Part shown: positions 15,550 to 30,820 of the stretch, in pieces
Layout: the number at the start of each line of letters is the position of its first letter
How positions within the stretch are numbered: the first letter of the stretch is position 1
DNA from: an uncultured Ruminococcus sp.
GTDB taxonomy: Bacteria > Bacillota > Clostridia > Oscillospirales > Ruminococcaceae
Direction: 5' to 3'
DNA length: 32,393 nucleotides
Assembly (NCBI GenBank): GCA_947176075.1
Contig: CAMWPG010000012.1
Coordinates: forward strand, 1 to 32,393
The notes under the pieces: generated by a model
The model's database searches: none
The model's input: the letters and a program-made list of their open reading frames with translations, nothing else
What the model was told of the DNA's origin: nothing
Position numbers and translations under genes: made by a program

Positions 15550-17646
15550 ATGGGAACTGTATCTGAGTATTTTGGAAGTCTGGTATTTGACGACAGGGTA
15601 ATGAAGGCGAATTTGTCTGATAAAGTTTACAAGTCGCTGAAAAAAACAATTGATGAGGGCGCTAAGCTGGATATCAGCGTAGCAAATGCAGTTGCAACAG
15701 CGATGAAGGATTGGGCAGTTAAAAATGGAGCTACTCATTACACTCATTGGTTTCAGCCTCTGACAGGTATTACTGCTGAAAAGCATGACAGCTTCATAAC
15801 ACCTTCACCGGACGGCGGAGTTATCATGGAATTTTCAGGAAAAGAGCTTATCAAGGGCGAACCTGATGCATCATCGTTCCCATCCGGAGGATTGAGAGCA
15901 ACATTTGAAGCAAGAGGATATACAGCGTGGGATCCTACGTCATATGCCTTTATCAAAGGAAAAACACTTTGCATTCCTACAGCTTTCTGTTCATACGGCG
16001 GAGAAGCTCTTGATAAGAAAACAACCTTGCTTCGTTCAATGGAGGCACTCAATAAGCAGGCTATCAGAATTCTGCGTCTATTCGGCAATGACAATGTAAA
16101 GTGTGTTCGTACATCAGTAGGACCTGAGCAGGAATATTTCCTTGTGGCTAAAGAAATGTATGAGCAGCGCCGAGATCTTATGTTTACCGGACGCACACTT
16201 TTTGGTGCAAAGCCTCCTAAGGGTCAGGAAATGGATGACCATTATTTTGGCGTTATCAAGCCAAGAGTTGAGGCTTATATGCAGGAGCTTAATGAAGAAC
16301 TTTGGAAGCTCGGAATCCTTGCAAAGACTGAGCATAATGAAGTAGCTCCGGCACAGCATGAGCTTGCACCTATTTATACTACTACAAATATTTCCACCGA
16401 TCATAATCAGCTTACAATGGAGATCATGCAAAAGGTTGCATCAAAGCACGGTCTTGTTTGTCTGCTGCATGAAAAGCCTTTTGCAGGTGTTAACGGAAGC
16501 GGTAAGCACAACAACTGGTCAATTTCAACAGATGCAGGCGTAAATCTTCTTTCACCGGGCGAAACACCTTATGAGAATGCACAGTTTCTGCTGTTTTTGT
16601 GCGCAGTTATAAAGGCAGTTGACGATTATCAGGATCTTCTGCGTATTTCTGTTGCTACAGCAGGAAATGATCATAGACTTGGAGCTAACGAAGCTCCTCC
16701 GGCTGTTGTTTCGATCTTCCTTGGCGATGAGCTGAATGCCGTTTTGGAGGCTATTGAGACAGATACGCCTTACATGGGAATGGAAAAGACAAAGATGAAA
16801 CTTGGCGTTGATGTTCTTCCGGAATTCAACCGAGATACAACAGACCGTAACCGTACATCACCATTTGCATTTACCGGAAATAAATTTGAATTCCGTATGC
16901 TTGGTTCTTCAAACAGCATTGCTTGTGCAAATATCATGCTTAACAGTGCAGTTGCTGAGAGTCTTAAAATATATGCAGACAGACTTGAAAAGGCAGAGAA
17001 TTTTGAAACAGCTCTTCATGAAATGATCCGTAAGACTATCAAAGATCATAAGCGTATCATTTTCAACGGCAACGGCTATGACGATTCATGGATCAAGGAA
17101 GCTACAGAGGAGAGAGGACTTCTCAATTACCGTACAACACCTGATTGTATGCCGCATCTGCTTGATAAGAAGAATGTTGATATGCTGACATCACAGAAAG
17201 TATTCTCTGAAGCAGAACTCAAGTCCAGATGTGATATTATGCTTGATAATTACTGCAAGCAGGTTAAGATCGAAGCAGATACGATGGTTCAGATGGCGAG
17301 AACGGAAATTGCTCCTGCTGTTGAGGCATATGCAGCAGAACTTTCAAGAACTGCTGGATACAAGAAAGCTCTGGATGATAGTATTGCGTGCAGCTATGAA
17401 AAGAATCTTGTCAAGAAGCTTTCAGGTTTGCTTGACTGTATCGCTATTAAGGCAGATGAACTTGAAAAGGCTGTACTTGAGCTTAATTCTTTTGAGGATG
17501 TTATCAGCGAATCCTATGCAATTCGTGATAATGTTCTTGTTAAGATGAATGAGCTTCGTATTCCTTGTGATGAGGCAGAAGCAATTACAGCTAAGAAGTA
17601 TTGGCCGTTCCCGACATATGGCGACCTGCTTTTCGGCGTAAGATAA
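15550..17646 (+). CDS. glnN: Type III glutamine synthetase (GSIII)
   Basis: A 698-residue GSIII, within the usual 690-730 range. Recognised by [20 protein letters not shown] near residue 95, the GPEQEYFLV metal-binding strand, [44 protein letters not shown] and the long C-terminal helical region. It makes glutamine from glutamate, ammonia and ATP as a cytoplasmic double-ring dodecamer, and GSIII is the main enzyme in several Ruminococcus and Bacteroides. ATG 15550 is chosen because AAAAGGAG (15533-15540) lies 9 bases upstream; the longer frame from TTG 15487 would begin inside terminator B. It is followed directly by the Amt-PII gene without a terminator. Regulation is expected at the tandem leader terminators. 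Confidence 0.95.
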   Translation: MGTVSEYFGSLVFDDRVMKANLSDKVYKSLKKTIDEGAKLDISVANAVATAMKDWAVKNGATHYTHWFQPLTGITAEKHDSFITPSPDGGVIMEFSGKELIKGEPDASSFPSGGLRATFEARGYTAWDPTSYAFIKGKTLCIPTAFCSYGGEALDKKTTLLRSMEALNKQAIRILRLFGNDNVKCVRTSVGPEQEYFLVAKEMYEQRRDLMFTGRTLFGAKPPKGQEMDDHYFGVIKPRVEAYMQELNEELWKLGILAKTEHNEVAPAQHELAPIYTTTNISTDHNQLTMEIMQKVASKHGLVCLLHEKPFAGVNGSGKHNNWSISTDAGVNLLSPGETPYENAQFLLFLCAVIKAVDDYQDLLRISVATAGNDHRLGANEAPPAVVSIFLGDELNAVLEAIETDTPYMGMEKTKMKLGVDVLPEFNRDTTDRNRTSPFAFTGNKFEFRMLGSSNSIACANIMLNSAVAESLKIYADRLEKAENFETALHEMIRKTIKDHKRIIFNGNGYDDSWIKEATEERGLLNYRTTPDCMPHLLDKKNVDMLTSQKVFSEAELKSRCDIMLDNYCKQVKIEADTMVQMARTEIAPAVEAYAAELSRTAGYKKALDDSIACSYEKNLVKKLSGLLDCIAIKADELEKAVLELNSFEDVISESYAIRDNVLVKMNELRIPCDEAEAITAKKYWPFPTYGDLLFGVR

Positions 17647-17674
17647 TTGTAAGATATATAAGGAGTTGATTGAG

Positions 17675-19453
17675 ATGATTGAGATGGATGAATCAATTAG
17701 AGAATTGGTTTCAGAGGCGACTACAACACAAGTTTTTGCTGTATGGTTTCTGATTGGTGCAGCGTTTGTATTCTGGATGCAGGCTGGTTTTGCAATGGTT
17801 GAAGCAGGCTTTACAAGAGCTAAAAATACGGGCAACATTATAATGAAGAACCTGATGGACTTCTGCATTGGTACAGTAATGTTTATACTTATTGGCTTTG
17901 GTTTGCTTCTTGGTGAGGATCTGTTTGGTTTTATCGGTAAGCCCGGATTTGATCTTTTTACATCATATGAAGATTTTAATTTTTCAAGTTTTGTGTTTAA
18001 TCTTGTATTTTGTGCAACGACCTCAACTATTGTTTCCGGTGCGATGGCTGAGAGAACTAAATTCCTGTCCTATTGCGTATATTCCGGTGTGATATCTGCT
18101 TTAATATATCCTATCGAAGCTCACTGGATTTGGGGTGGCGGCTGGCTGGCTCAGCTTGGTTTCCATGATTTTGCCGGTTCATGTGCAATTCATATGGTTG
18201 GAGGTATCTCCGCACTTATCGGTGCTAAGATCCTTGGTGCAAGAATTGGTAAGTTCAAGAGAGATGCAAATGGCAAGGTAATAAAGGTAAATGCATTCCC
18301 AGGTCACAGCATTGCGCTTGGTTCACTTGGTGTATTCATTCTCTGGTTTGGTTGGTACGGATTTAACGGTGCAGCCGCTACCTCCCTTGAACAGCTTGGT
18401 TCTATTTTCCTTACAACAACTATTTCTCCTGCAATAGCAACAGTTGTATGTATGATTTTTACATGGATCAAATATGGTAAGCCTGATGTTTCAATGTGTT
18501 TGAATGCATCTCTGGCAGGACTTGTAGGTATTACCGCAGGATGCGATGTTACAGATGCTTTTGGTGCGATTATTGTTGGTACAGTTTCAGGTTTGTTGGT
18601 AGTATTTGGTGTATGGCTGCTTGATCATAAGCTACACATTGATGATCCTGTAGGTGCAGTTGCAGTTCATTGTCTTAATGGTATATGGGGTACATTGGCA
18701 GTAGGCTTGCTTGCTACTGATACAGCTCCTGAGTATGCTATTGCAAATGATTCAGGTGAAACACTTAAAGGTCTTTTCTACGGCGGTGGTTTTGAGCTTT
18801 TGGGTCTTCAGTTACTCGGTATTGTAACAGTAGCTGCTTGGACAACTATAACTATCACAATTACATTCCTTGCAATCAAGGCAATAATTGGGCTTCGTGC
18901 TTCACGTGAAGAAGAAACACTTGGACTTGATATTACAGAGCACGGTCTCCCGTCATCATACGCAGGTTTTGCAATGCTTCCTGAGTACATTGATGAAGAT
19001 ATGCCTGTTCTTGCAGTTGAAGGCAGCACACCTGTTGCGGAAGCTGTTGAAGTTAAGGCAGTTCCTACTTTTGAAAAGCAGGTGGCAGCTGACGGAAGAA
19101 AGATCACTAAGATCGAGATCGTCTGCAAGGAATCTCGTCTTGAAGCCCTCAAAAATGCAATGGTTGGACTTGGCATTACCGGTATGACAGTATCTCATGT
19201 TCTGGGCTGCGGTGTTCAGAAGGGTAAGCTTGAATACTACAGAGGTGTACAGGTCGAAGCTAATCTGCTTCCTAAGGTTCAGGTTGAGATCGTTATAAGT
19301 GCAGTACCTGTAAGCAAGGTAATTGCTGTAGCTAAGAAAGTGCTTTATACAGGTCATATAGGAGATGGTAAGATATTTGTATATGATGTTGAGAATGTTA
19401 TAAAAGTTCGAACAGGTGAAGAAGGCTACGATGCACTTCAGGATGTAGAATAA
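17675..19453 (+). CDS. Ammonium transporter fused to a PII signal protein (Amt-GlnK)
   Basis: A 592-residue fusion. Residues about 15-415 are an Amt/MEP/Rh transporter with eleven helices, including the twin pore histidines in GSCAIHMVGG and VAVHCLNGIWG. A loop/linker of about 70 residues leads to a complete PII domain at about 480-592. The PII part keeps the T-loop with the modifiable tyrosine (EYYRG), LLPKVQVEIV, TGHIGDGKIFV and VRTGEEG. PII proteins bind ATP/ADP and 2-oxoglutarate and plug the Amt pore when nitrogen is sufficient; here the blocker is tethered in cis to the cytoplasmic C-terminus. The start is placed at ATG 17675, 9 bases after AAGGAG, rather than TTG 17666, which abuts that site. 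It follows glnN by 28 bases. Confidence 0.95.
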   Translation: MIEMDESIRELVSEATTTQVFAVWFLIGAAFVFWMQAGFAMVEAGFTRAKNTGNIIMKNLMDFCIGTVMFILIGFGLLLGEDLFGFIGKPGFDLFTSYEDFNFSSFVFNLVFCATTSTIVSGAMAERTKFLSYCVYSGVISALIYPIEAHWIWGGGWLAQLGFHDFAGSCAIHMVGGISALIGAKILGARIGKFKRDANGKVIKVNAFPGHSIALGSLGVFILWFGWYGFNGAAATSLEQLGSIFLTTTISPAIATVVCMIFTWIKYGKPDVSMCLNASLAGLVGITAGCDVTDAFGAIIVGTVSGLLVVFGVWLLDHKLHIDDPVGAVAVHCLNGIWGTLAVGLLATDTAPEYAIANDSGETLKGLFYGGGFELLGLQLLGIVTVAAWTTITITITFLAIKAIIGLRASREEETLGLDITEHGLPSSYAGFAMLPEYIDEDMPVLAVEGSTPVAEAVEVKAVPTFEKQVAADGRKITKIEIVCKESRLEALKNAMVGLGITGMTVSHVLGCGVQKGKLEYYRGVQVEANLLPKVQVEIVISAVPVSKVIAVAKKVLYTGHIGDGKIFVYDVENVIKVRTGEEGYDALQDVE

Positions 19454-19463
19454 TAAAATATAA

Positions 19464-19499
19464 ACACTTTGCCGACAGACTATTCTGTCGGCTAAAGTG
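19464..19499 (+). other. Strong intergenic hairpin without T run, between amt and asnB
   Basis: GCCGACAG (19471-19478) and CTGTCGGC (19485-19492) form a perfect 8-pair stem around the hexaloop ACTATT, extended outward by CACTT/AAGTG across a small internal loop. No T tract follows, so it is not a classic terminator. It could be a processing or stability element setting relative levels of the upstream and downstream genes. Confidence 0.55.
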
Positions 19500-19518
19500 A
19501 TGCATGGAGGAATAAATT

Positions 19519-21096
19519 ATGTGTTCAATTATGGGTTACTGCGGATACGGTGCTGATTTGAAAATATTTAAAAAAGGTTTTGATGAAACAATATCAAGAG
19601 GACCTGATGACAGTCGTATTATAGATACAGGCTGTGGACTTTTGGGATTTCACAGGCTTGCTATAATGGGACTTACACCAACAGGAATGCAGCCATTCGA
19701 GCTTGATGGAAGTTATATTGTCTGCAACGGAGAAATTTATGGTTTTGAAAAGCTTAAATCAGAACTTGAAACTGAATTTACATTTAAAAGCGATTCAGAC
19801 TGCGAAATTTTACTGCCATTATATAAAAAGTATGGTACTGATATGTTTGCAATGCTGGATGCAGAATTTGCGTGTATAATTTATGACGGAGAAACTAATG
19901 AATATATCGCTGCAAGAGATCCTATCGGTATCAGACCGCTTTATTATGGCTATGATAATAATGGGATTATTATATTTGCAAGCGAAGCTAAGAACCTTGT
20001 CGGCTTAACTAATAAAATTATGCCTTTTCCACCGGGAAATTATTACAGAAACGGTGAATTTATATGCTACTGTGATATTGCAAAATCAAATGAAATTTGT
20101 TATAATGATATAGATACCGTTTGTAAGAACATCCATGATAAGCTTGTGGCAGGCGTTGAAAAGCGTCTTGTTGCTGATGCAAAGGTAGGATTTCTGCTTT
20201 CCGGCGGTCTTGATTCGTCCCTTGTATGTGCAATTGCAGCGAAAAAAAGTGCTGAACCTATTAAGACATTTGCAATTGGTATGAACGAGGATGCAATAGA
20301 CCTTAAATACGCAAAGCAGGCTGCTGATTACATAGGCAGCGATCACAAGGAAATTATCATAACTAAAGATGACGTTCTTTCCTCACTTGAAACTGTTATC
20401 CATTTGCTTGGAACATTTGATATCACTACAATTCGTGCAAGCATGGGAATGTATCTTATCTGCAAGGCTATACATGAGCAGACAGATATTCGAGTGCTTC
20501 TCACGGGAGAAATTTCAGACGAATTATTTGGATATAAATATACTGATTTTGCCCCAAGTGCTGAGGATTTTCAAAAGGAAGCTGAAAAGCGTATAAGGGA
20601 ACTGCATATGTACGATGTACTTCGTGCAGACCGCTGTATTTCAGTAAATTCTCTTGAGGCAAGAGTTCCTTTTGGCGATCTTGATTTTGTGAGATATGTC
20701 ATGAATATTGATCCTGAAATGAAGCTTAACAAGTATGGCAAGGGTAAATATCTTCTGAGAAAGGCATTTGAAGGTGACTATCTGCCTGATGAGATACTAT
20801 GGCGTGAAAAGGCAGCGTTCTCTGATGCAGTTGGACATTCTATGGTTGACTATCTTAAAGAATATGCAGCCGGATATTATACAGATGAGGAATATGAAAC
20901 TCTTAGAAAAAAATATACACACGCGCAGCCATTTACAAAGGAATCGTTGCTGTATCGTGAGATTTTTGAGAAATTCTATCCGTCTCAGAGTGAGATGATC
21001 GTGGATTTTTGGATGCCTAATAAGGAATGGGATGGATGCAATGTAGATGATCCATCTGCAAGAGTGCTTTCTAATTATGGCGACAGCGGCAAATAA
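19519..21096 (+). CDS. asnB: Asparagine synthetase, glutamine-hydrolysing (class B)
   Basis: A 525-residue AsnB. The start MCSIMGYCG places the nucleophile Cys at position 2, followed by the class II glutaminase motifs GFHRLAIMG, VCNGEIY and SDCEILL. The C-terminal synthetase domain has the ATP pyrophosphatase loop LLSGGLDSSLV (about residues 228-238), LLTGEISDELFGY and the substrate region SLEARVPFGD. It converts aspartate, glutamine and ATP to asparagine and glutamate through an internal ammonia tunnel. GGAGG lies about 10 bases upstream of the ATG. It is the first of five glutamine-amidotransferase systems in a row in this operon. Confidence 0.95.
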   Translation: MCSIMGYCGYGADLKIFKKGFDETISRGPDDSRIIDTGCGLLGFHRLAIMGLTPTGMQPFELDGSYIVCNGEIYGFEKLKSELETEFTFKSDSDCEILLPLYKKYGTDMFAMLDAEFACIIYDGETNEYIAARDPIGIRPLYYGYDNNGIIIFASEAKNLVGLTNKIMPFPPGNYYRNGEFICYCDIAKSNEICYNDIDTVCKNIHDKLVAGVEKRLVADAKVGFLLSGGLDSSLVCAIAAKKSAEPIKTFAIGMNEDAIDLKYAKQAADYIGSDHKEIIITKDDVLSSLETVIHLLGTFDITTIRASMGMYLICKAIHEQTDIRVLLTGEISDELFGYKYTDFAPSAEDFQKEAEKRIRELHMYDVLRADRCISVNSLEARVPFGDLDFVRYVMNIDPEMKLNKYGKGKYLLRKAFEGDYLPDEILWREKAAFSDAVGHSMVDYLKEYAAGYYTDEEYETLRKKYTHAQPFTKESLLYREIFEKFYPSQSEMIVDFWMPNKEWDGCNVDDPSARVLSNYGDSGK

Positions 21097-21124
21097 TTTT
21101 TAAAATAAACGGAGAGGTTAATCT

Positions 21125-25739
<4,615 letters not shown>

Positions 25740-25753
25740 GGTTTATTAAATAA

Positions 25754-26845
25754 ATGGAGTATAACAAAAAATTAATTTTAGAGGATGGGCAGGAATACTA
25801 CGGTTATTCTTTCGGCGATACTAAAGATAAGGTCTGCGAGATAGTATTCAATACATCTATGGTGGGTTATCAGGAGATAATCTCAGATCCATCTTATACT
25901 TATCAGGCTGTAGTTATGACATATCCGCTTATTGGAAACTACGGTATGGCTGATGATGACTATGAAACCGTTATTCCTACTATTGGAGCGATGATAGTTC
26001 GTGAATATAATGATGAACCTTCTAATTTCAGAAGTACAGCAACACTTTCTGATATAATGAAAAAGTATGATATTCCCGGAATATACGGTTTGGATACACG
26101 AAAGCTTGCAAGATCTATACGTGATTATGGCTCAAGAAAAGTGCTTATTACAGATGTCTCAACTACACTTGAAAAGGGACTGAAGATACTCAAAGAAGCT
26201 GAGCTTCCTAAAGATGCAGTTTCAGTTGTAAGCTGCAAGAAGCCATATGTATCTCACGCAAAATATGAGCAGTATCACGTTGTTGCAATTGACTGCGGAA
26301 TGAAACTTAATATTGTACGTTCGCTCAATAAGCGTGGATGCAAGGTAACTGTTATTCCATGGAATACAACAGCAGAAGAAATAGAAAGACTGAGTCCAGA
26401 CGGCATTTTCATTTCAAACGGTCCTGGAGATCCTACGGATGTTCCTGAGACAATAAACACTATAAAATCTCTTATTGGTAAATATCCTATTTTCGGTATA
26501 TGTCTTGGTCATCAGATAATATCACTTGCATACGGAGCAGAGACGTATAAGCTTAAATTTGGTCATAGAGGCGGAAATCATCCTGTAAGAAATCTTGAAA
26601 ACGGCAAGATCGAAATAACCTCTCAAAATCACTCATATGCTGTATGTGGCGAAAGTCTTTCAAAGACAAGACTTGTTCATACTCATATAAATATACTTGA
26701 TGGAACTGTAGAGGGCGTAAAATGTGACGAGGATAGGGTGTTCAGCGTGCAGTATCACCCTGAGAGTGCGCCGGGACCTCAAGACAGCGCATATCTTTTT
26801 GATCGTTTCATCAGATCAATGGAGGAGGGAAAGTGCAATGCCTAA
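25754..26845 (+). CDS. carA: Carbamoyl-phosphate synthase small (glutaminase) subunit
   Basis: A 363-residue CarA. The N-terminal CPSase domain shows [20 protein letters not shown] and [15 protein letters not shown]. The class I glutaminase has SNGPGDP, the nucleophile elbow [21 protein letters not shown] and the catalytic HPE in [12 protein letters not shown]. It supplies ammonia to CarB for carbamoyl phosphate used in pyrimidine and arginine synthesis. Its ribosome site (TGAGG at the purF stop) is weak and far, suggesting coupling to purF translation. It overlaps carB by 8 bases. Confidence 0.96.
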   Translation: MEYNKKLILEDGQEYYGYSFGDTKDKVCEIVFNTSMVGYQEIISDPSYTYQAVVMTYPLIGNYGMADDDYETVIPTIGAMIVREYNDEPSNFRSTATLSDIMKKYDIPGIYGLDTRKLARSIRDYGSRKVLITDVSTTLEKGLKILKEAELPKDAVSVVSCKKPYVSHAKYEQYHVVAIDCGMKLNIVRSLNKRGCKVTVIPWNTTAEEIERLSPDGIFISNGPGDPTDVPETINTIKSLIGKYPIFGICLGHQIISLAYGAETYKLKFGHRGGNHPVRNLENGKIEITSQNHSYAVCGESLSKTRLVHTHINILDGTVEGVKCDEDRVFSVQYHPESAPGPQDSAYLFDRFIRSMEEGKCNA

Positions 26846-29800
26846 AAGAAATGATATAAACAAGATTCTCGTTATAGGTTCAGGACCTATTGTTATCGGT
26901 CAGGCAGCTGAATTTGACTACGCAGGAACACAGGCTTGTCTTGCACTTAAAGAGGAAGGTTATGAGGTAATACTCTGCAACTCAAATCCTGCAACAATTA
27001 TGACTGATACATCTATTGCAGATAAAGTTTATATGGAGCCGCTGACACTTGAATATATAGCTAAGATAGTACGTTATGAGCGTCCTGATGCCATTTTACC
27101 CGGCATAGGAGGTCAGACAGGACTTAACCTTGCAATGCAGCTGGAGAAGAAAGGCATTCTGAAAGAATGCGGAGTAGAACTTCTTGGAACTAAGAGCATC
27201 AGCATTGAAATGGCAGAGGACAGAGAGCTTTTCAAAGAACTTTGCGAAAGGCTTGGAGAACCTGTGCTTCCTTCTGATATTGCAAATTCTATTGAAGAAG
27301 GTGTGCAGGCTGCAAGAAAAATTGGTTATCCGGTCGTGCTTCGTCCTGCATTCACACTTGGAGGAACAGGCGGCGGTTTTGCAGATAACGAAGATGAATT
27401 CAGACTTCTTATGAAAAATGCCCTGTCACTTTCACCCGTACATCAGGTACTTATTGAAAAGAGCGTGAAAGGATATAAGGAAATAGAGTATGAGGTAATG
27501 CGTGACAGAAATGACACTGCAATTACTATTTGTAATATGGAAAACCTTGATCCTGTAGGCATTCATACCGGTGATTCTATTGTTGTCTGCCCCTCACAGA
27601 CTCTTACAAATAAAGAATATCATATGCTTCGTGACAGTGCGCTTAAAATTATTCGTGCTCTTGAGATAGAGGGCGGATGCAATGTTCAGTTTGCACTTGA
27701 TCCAAAGTCATTTCAGTATTATCTTATTGAGGTAAATCCAAGGGTTTCACGTTCGTCCGCTCTTGCATCAAAGGCAAGCGGCTATCCTATTGCACGTGTT
27801 TCTGCTAAAATTGGCGTTGGTATGACACTTGATGAGATCAGAATAGCAAATACTCCGGCTTCTTTCGAGCCTGCGCTTGATTATGTTGTAAGTAAAATGC
27901 CAAGATTTCCTTTTGATAAATTTGCCGATGCCAATAATTCTCTCAGTACTCAGATGAAGGCAACAGGCGAGGTAATGAGCGTAGGCAGAACAGTTGAGGA
28001 AAGTCTTCTTAAAGCTATACGTTCTCTTGAGATAGGCGTTTTTCATCTTCATAATGCTAAATTTGATGATGAAAGTACAGAAGAACTGCTTGAATATATA
28101 AAGATAGGAACAGATGACAGAATCTATGCAATAGCTGAACTTCTGAGACGCAAATGTGAAATAAAGACGATTAAAAAGTTAACTTCAATAGATAAGTTCT
28201 TTATCCGTAAGTTATTAAATATTATTGAAGAGGAAAATAAGCTGAGCGCAAATATCGGCGATATATCTGTTTTAAAGGAAGCCAAGAAAATGGGCTTCTC
28301 TGATAAAGAAATATCTCTTCTCTGGAATATGACTGAGATACAGATAGCTGATCTCAGAAAAGAAAACGGTATAATTCCTGTATACAAGATGATCGATACC
28401 TGCGCTTCTGAGTTTGACAGCTACATTCCATATTTTTATTCAACCTACGAAGAAGAGAACGAGTCGATAGTATCGGACAAGCCAAAGGTTATCGTTTTAG
28501 GGTCGGGACCTATAAGAATCGGTCAGGGTGTTGAATTTGACTATTCAACAGTTCATGCTGTAAAGACTATTAAACAGGCAGGATATGAAGCAATCATCAT
28601 AAACAATAATCCTGAAACAGTTTCCACTGACTATACCTGTTCAGATAAGCTGTATTTTGAGCCGCTTTGTACCGAAGATGTAATGAATGTTATAGATCTT
28701 GAAAAGCCTTATGGTGTAATTGCAACTCTTGGAGGACAGACTGCTATAAATCTTGCTGAACCCTTGAGAGAACGCGGCGTTAAGATAATAGGTACAGATT
28801 GTGATGCAATTGAGAAAGCAGAAAATCGAGATGCTTTTGAAAAACTTCTCATAGCTCTTGATATTCCGCAGCCTAAGGGTCAGGCAGTTACGAATATTGA
28901 AGCGGGCATTAAGGCGGCTGCGGAAATTGGCTATCCTGTTCTTGTACGTCCGAGCTTTGTTTTAGGCGGCAGAGCAATGCAGATAGTTGCAAAGGAAGAA
29001 CAGCTTAGGCATTACCTTAAAACAGCCGTTGAAATAGATGAGGATAAGCCTGTTCTTGTAGATAAATATATACGAGGCAAAGAGGTTGAGGTCGATGCGA
29101 TCTGCGACGGAAATCAAGTATTCGTTCCGGGCATTATGGAGCTTGTAGAGCGTACAGGCATACATTCAGGCGATTCTATAAGCGTTTATCCGTCATTCAG
29201 CATTTCAGCAAAGGTAAAGGAAACGATCCTTGAATATACCAGAAAGCTTGGACTTGGTATAGGTATCATCGGACTTTTCAATATCCAGTTTATTGTTGAT
29301 GATAATGATAATGTCTATATTATAGAGGTAAATCCACGCTCATCAAGAACAGTGCCATTTCTTTCAAAGGCAACAGGTTACAGTCTTGCAGATATTGCGA
29401 CGCTTGTTATTCTTGGAAAGAGCCTTGAAGATCAAGGAATAAATGTTATTTATCCAGAGGAGAAAAAGCGTTTCTATGTAAAAACACCTGCATTTTCATT
29501 TTCAAAGCTCAATGGCATGGATGCATATCTTTCACCTGAGATGAAATCTACAGGCGAAGCGATAGGATATGACAAAAAGCTTCATCGTGCAGTTTACAAA
29601 GCACTTATTGCTTCCGGCGTTCAGGTTCAGAATTACGGTACAGTTTTCGTTACACTTGCAGATGAGGATAAGGAAGAGGCACTGCCTCTTGTTAAGCGTT
29701 TCTATGATATGGGCTTTAATATTGAAGCTACTATAGGTACTGCCAATTTTCTTAAAGAACACAACATCCGTACAAGAGTACGCCGTAAGATAAGTGAGGG

Positions 29801-30017
29801 CAGTGAAGAGATACTTGAATCAATAAGAGCTGGATATGTAAGCTATGTTATCAATACTCGTGCAATTCTTTCAGGTATTCACTATGAGGATGGAGTTGCG
29901 ATACGCAGATGTGCAACGCAGAATAATATAACAATGCTTACTTCTCTTGATACAGTTAAGGTTCTCCTTGATGTACTTGAGGAAGTTACAATTGGAATAT
30001 CAACAATTGATGCATAA
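26838..30017 (+). CDS. carB: Carbamoyl-phosphate synthase large subunit
   Basis: A 1059-residue CarB with the duplicated architecture: the first biotin-carboxylase-like/ATP-grasp half ([53 protein letters not shown]), an oligomerisation domain at about 400-545, and the second half ([54 protein letters not shown]). An MGS-like allosteric domain covers the last 130 residues, binding nucleotide effectors in relatives. It forms carbamoyl phosphate from bicarbonate, ammonia and two ATP. ATG 26838 with GGAGGAGGG is chosen over an upstream frame extension inside carA. Confidence 0.96.
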   Translation: MPKRNDINKILVIGSGPIVIGQAAEFDYAGTQACLALKEEGYEVILCNSNPATIMTDTSIADKVYMEPLTLEYIAKIVRYERPDAILPGIGGQTGLNLAMQLEKKGILKECGVELLGTKSISIEMAEDRELFKELCERLGEPVLPSDIANSIEEGVQAARKIGYPVVLRPAFTLGGTGGGFADNEDEFRLLMKNALSLSPVHQVLIEKSVKGYKEIEYEVMRDRNDTAITICNMENLDPVGIHTGDSIVVCPSQTLTNKEYHMLRDSALKIIRALEIEGGCNVQFALDPKSFQYYLIEVNPRVSRSSALASKASGYPIARVSAKIGVGMTLDEIRIANTPASFEPALDYVVSKMPRFPFDKFADANNSLSTQMKATGEVMSVGRTVEESLLKAIRSLEIGVFHLHNAKFDDESTEELLEYIKIGTDDRIYAIAELLRRKCEIKTIKKLTSIDKFFIRKLLNIIEEENKLSANIGDISVLKEAKKMGFSDKEISLLWNMTEIQIADLRKENGIIPVYKMIDTCASEFDSYIPYFYSTYEEENESIVSDKPKVIVLGSGPIRIGQGVEFDYSTVHAVKTIKQAGYEAIIINNNPETVSTDYTCSDKLYFEPLCTEDVMNVIDLEKPYGVIATLGGQTAINLAEPLRERGVKIIGTDCDAIEKAENRDAFEKLLIALDIPQPKGQAVTNIEAGIKAAAEIGYPVLVRPSFVLGGRAMQIVAKEEQLRHYLKTAVEIDEDKPVLVDKYIRGKEVEVDAICDGNQVFVPGIMELVERTGIHSGDSISVYPSFSISAKVKETILEYTRKLGLGIGIIGLFNIQFIVDDNDNVYIIEVNPRSSRTVPFLSKATGYSLADIATLVILGKSLEDQGINVIYPEEKKRFYVKTPAFSFSKLNGMDAYLSPEMKSTGEAIGYDKKLHRAVYKALIASGVQVQNYGTVFVTLADEDKEEALPLVKRFYDMGFNIEATIGTANFLKEHNIRTRVRRKISEGSEEILESIRAGYVSYVINTRAILSGIHYEDGVAIRRCATQNNITMLTSLDTVKVLLDVLEEVTIGISTIDA

Positions 30018-30031
30018 GGAGGAATTATTTT

Positions 30032-30820
30032 ATGCACTTTACAAAAATGCATGGTCTTGGCAATGACTATTTGTATGTATACGGCGAACCAGTAAATCCG
30101 GAAAAGCTTTCAATACGCCTTTCTGAACGCCATTTTGGTGCTGGTTCAGATGGAATGATCTGGATATCACATTCTGATATAGCTGATTTTAAAATGCGCA
30201 TTTTCAACGCTGACGGCAGTGAAGCAAAAATGTGCGGAAACGGTATAAGATGTGTAGGAAAATATGTATATGATAAGGGCTATACTGACAAAAAACATCT
30301 TACTATCGAAACGCTGTCAGGAATAAAAATACTTGATCTTAAAACCTCCGGAGGCAAGGTAAAGAGCGTTTCTGTTGATATGGGCAATGCAGAAATCAGC
30401 AGCGATCTTACGATAAATGTAAATGGTGAAAAGATTACCTGCACTCCTGTATCAATGGGCAATCCGCACGCTGTTATATTTGTTTCAGATGCAGAGGCTG
30501 TAGAGCTTGATAAGATAGGACCTTCAATTGAACATCATGAAGTGTTCCCTGGGGGCGTTAATGTTGAATTTGTCCAGATAATAGATAAAAACACTATTCG
30601 CATGAGAGTATGGGAACGAGGCAGCGGTATTACAATGGCTTGCGGAACAGGGGCTTGTGCTTCTGCTGCGGCTTCTGTGATAAAGAATCATTGCATTTAT
30701 AATGAAGATATATCTGTTATCCTTGATGGAGGAACGCTTAAAATCAATGTAGCAAGTGACCTTGGCATTACAATGACAGGTCCTGCGGAAACTATTTATG
30801 AAGGAGAAGTAGAAGTATGA
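30032..30820 (+). CDS. dapF: Diaminopimelate epimerase
   Basis: A 262-residue DapF with two mirror-image halves. The cofactor-independent racemase uses two cysteines, visible in KMCGNGIRC and in ACGTGACAS; other family motifs are MHGLGNDYLYV, FNADGSEAKMCGNG and GNPHAVIF. It converts LL- to meso-diaminopimelate for lysine and peptidoglycan. It follows carB by 14 bases with AAGGAGG and overlaps the aminotransferase by 4 bases. Placement at the end of a glutamine-dependent gene series suggests co-control of nitrogen-costly cell-wall precursor supply. Confidence 0.95.
   Translation: MHFTKMHGLGNDYLYVYGEPVNPEKLSIRLSERHFGAGSDGMIWISHSDIADFKMRIFNADGSEAKMCGNGIRCVGKYVYDKGYTDKKHLTIETLSGIKILDLKTSGGKVKSVSVDMGNAEISSDLTINVNGEKITCTPVSMGNPHAVIFVSDAEAVELDKIGPSIEHHEVFPGGVNVEFVQIIDKNTIRMRVWERGSGITMACGTGACASAAASVIKNHCIYNEDISVILDGGTLKINVASDLGITMTGPAETIYEGEVEV

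Noticed and set aside
15753-16196. 147-codon minus-strand open frame inside glnN
   Set aside because: Antisense to strongly conserved GSIII coding sequence, with no independent motif or promoter.
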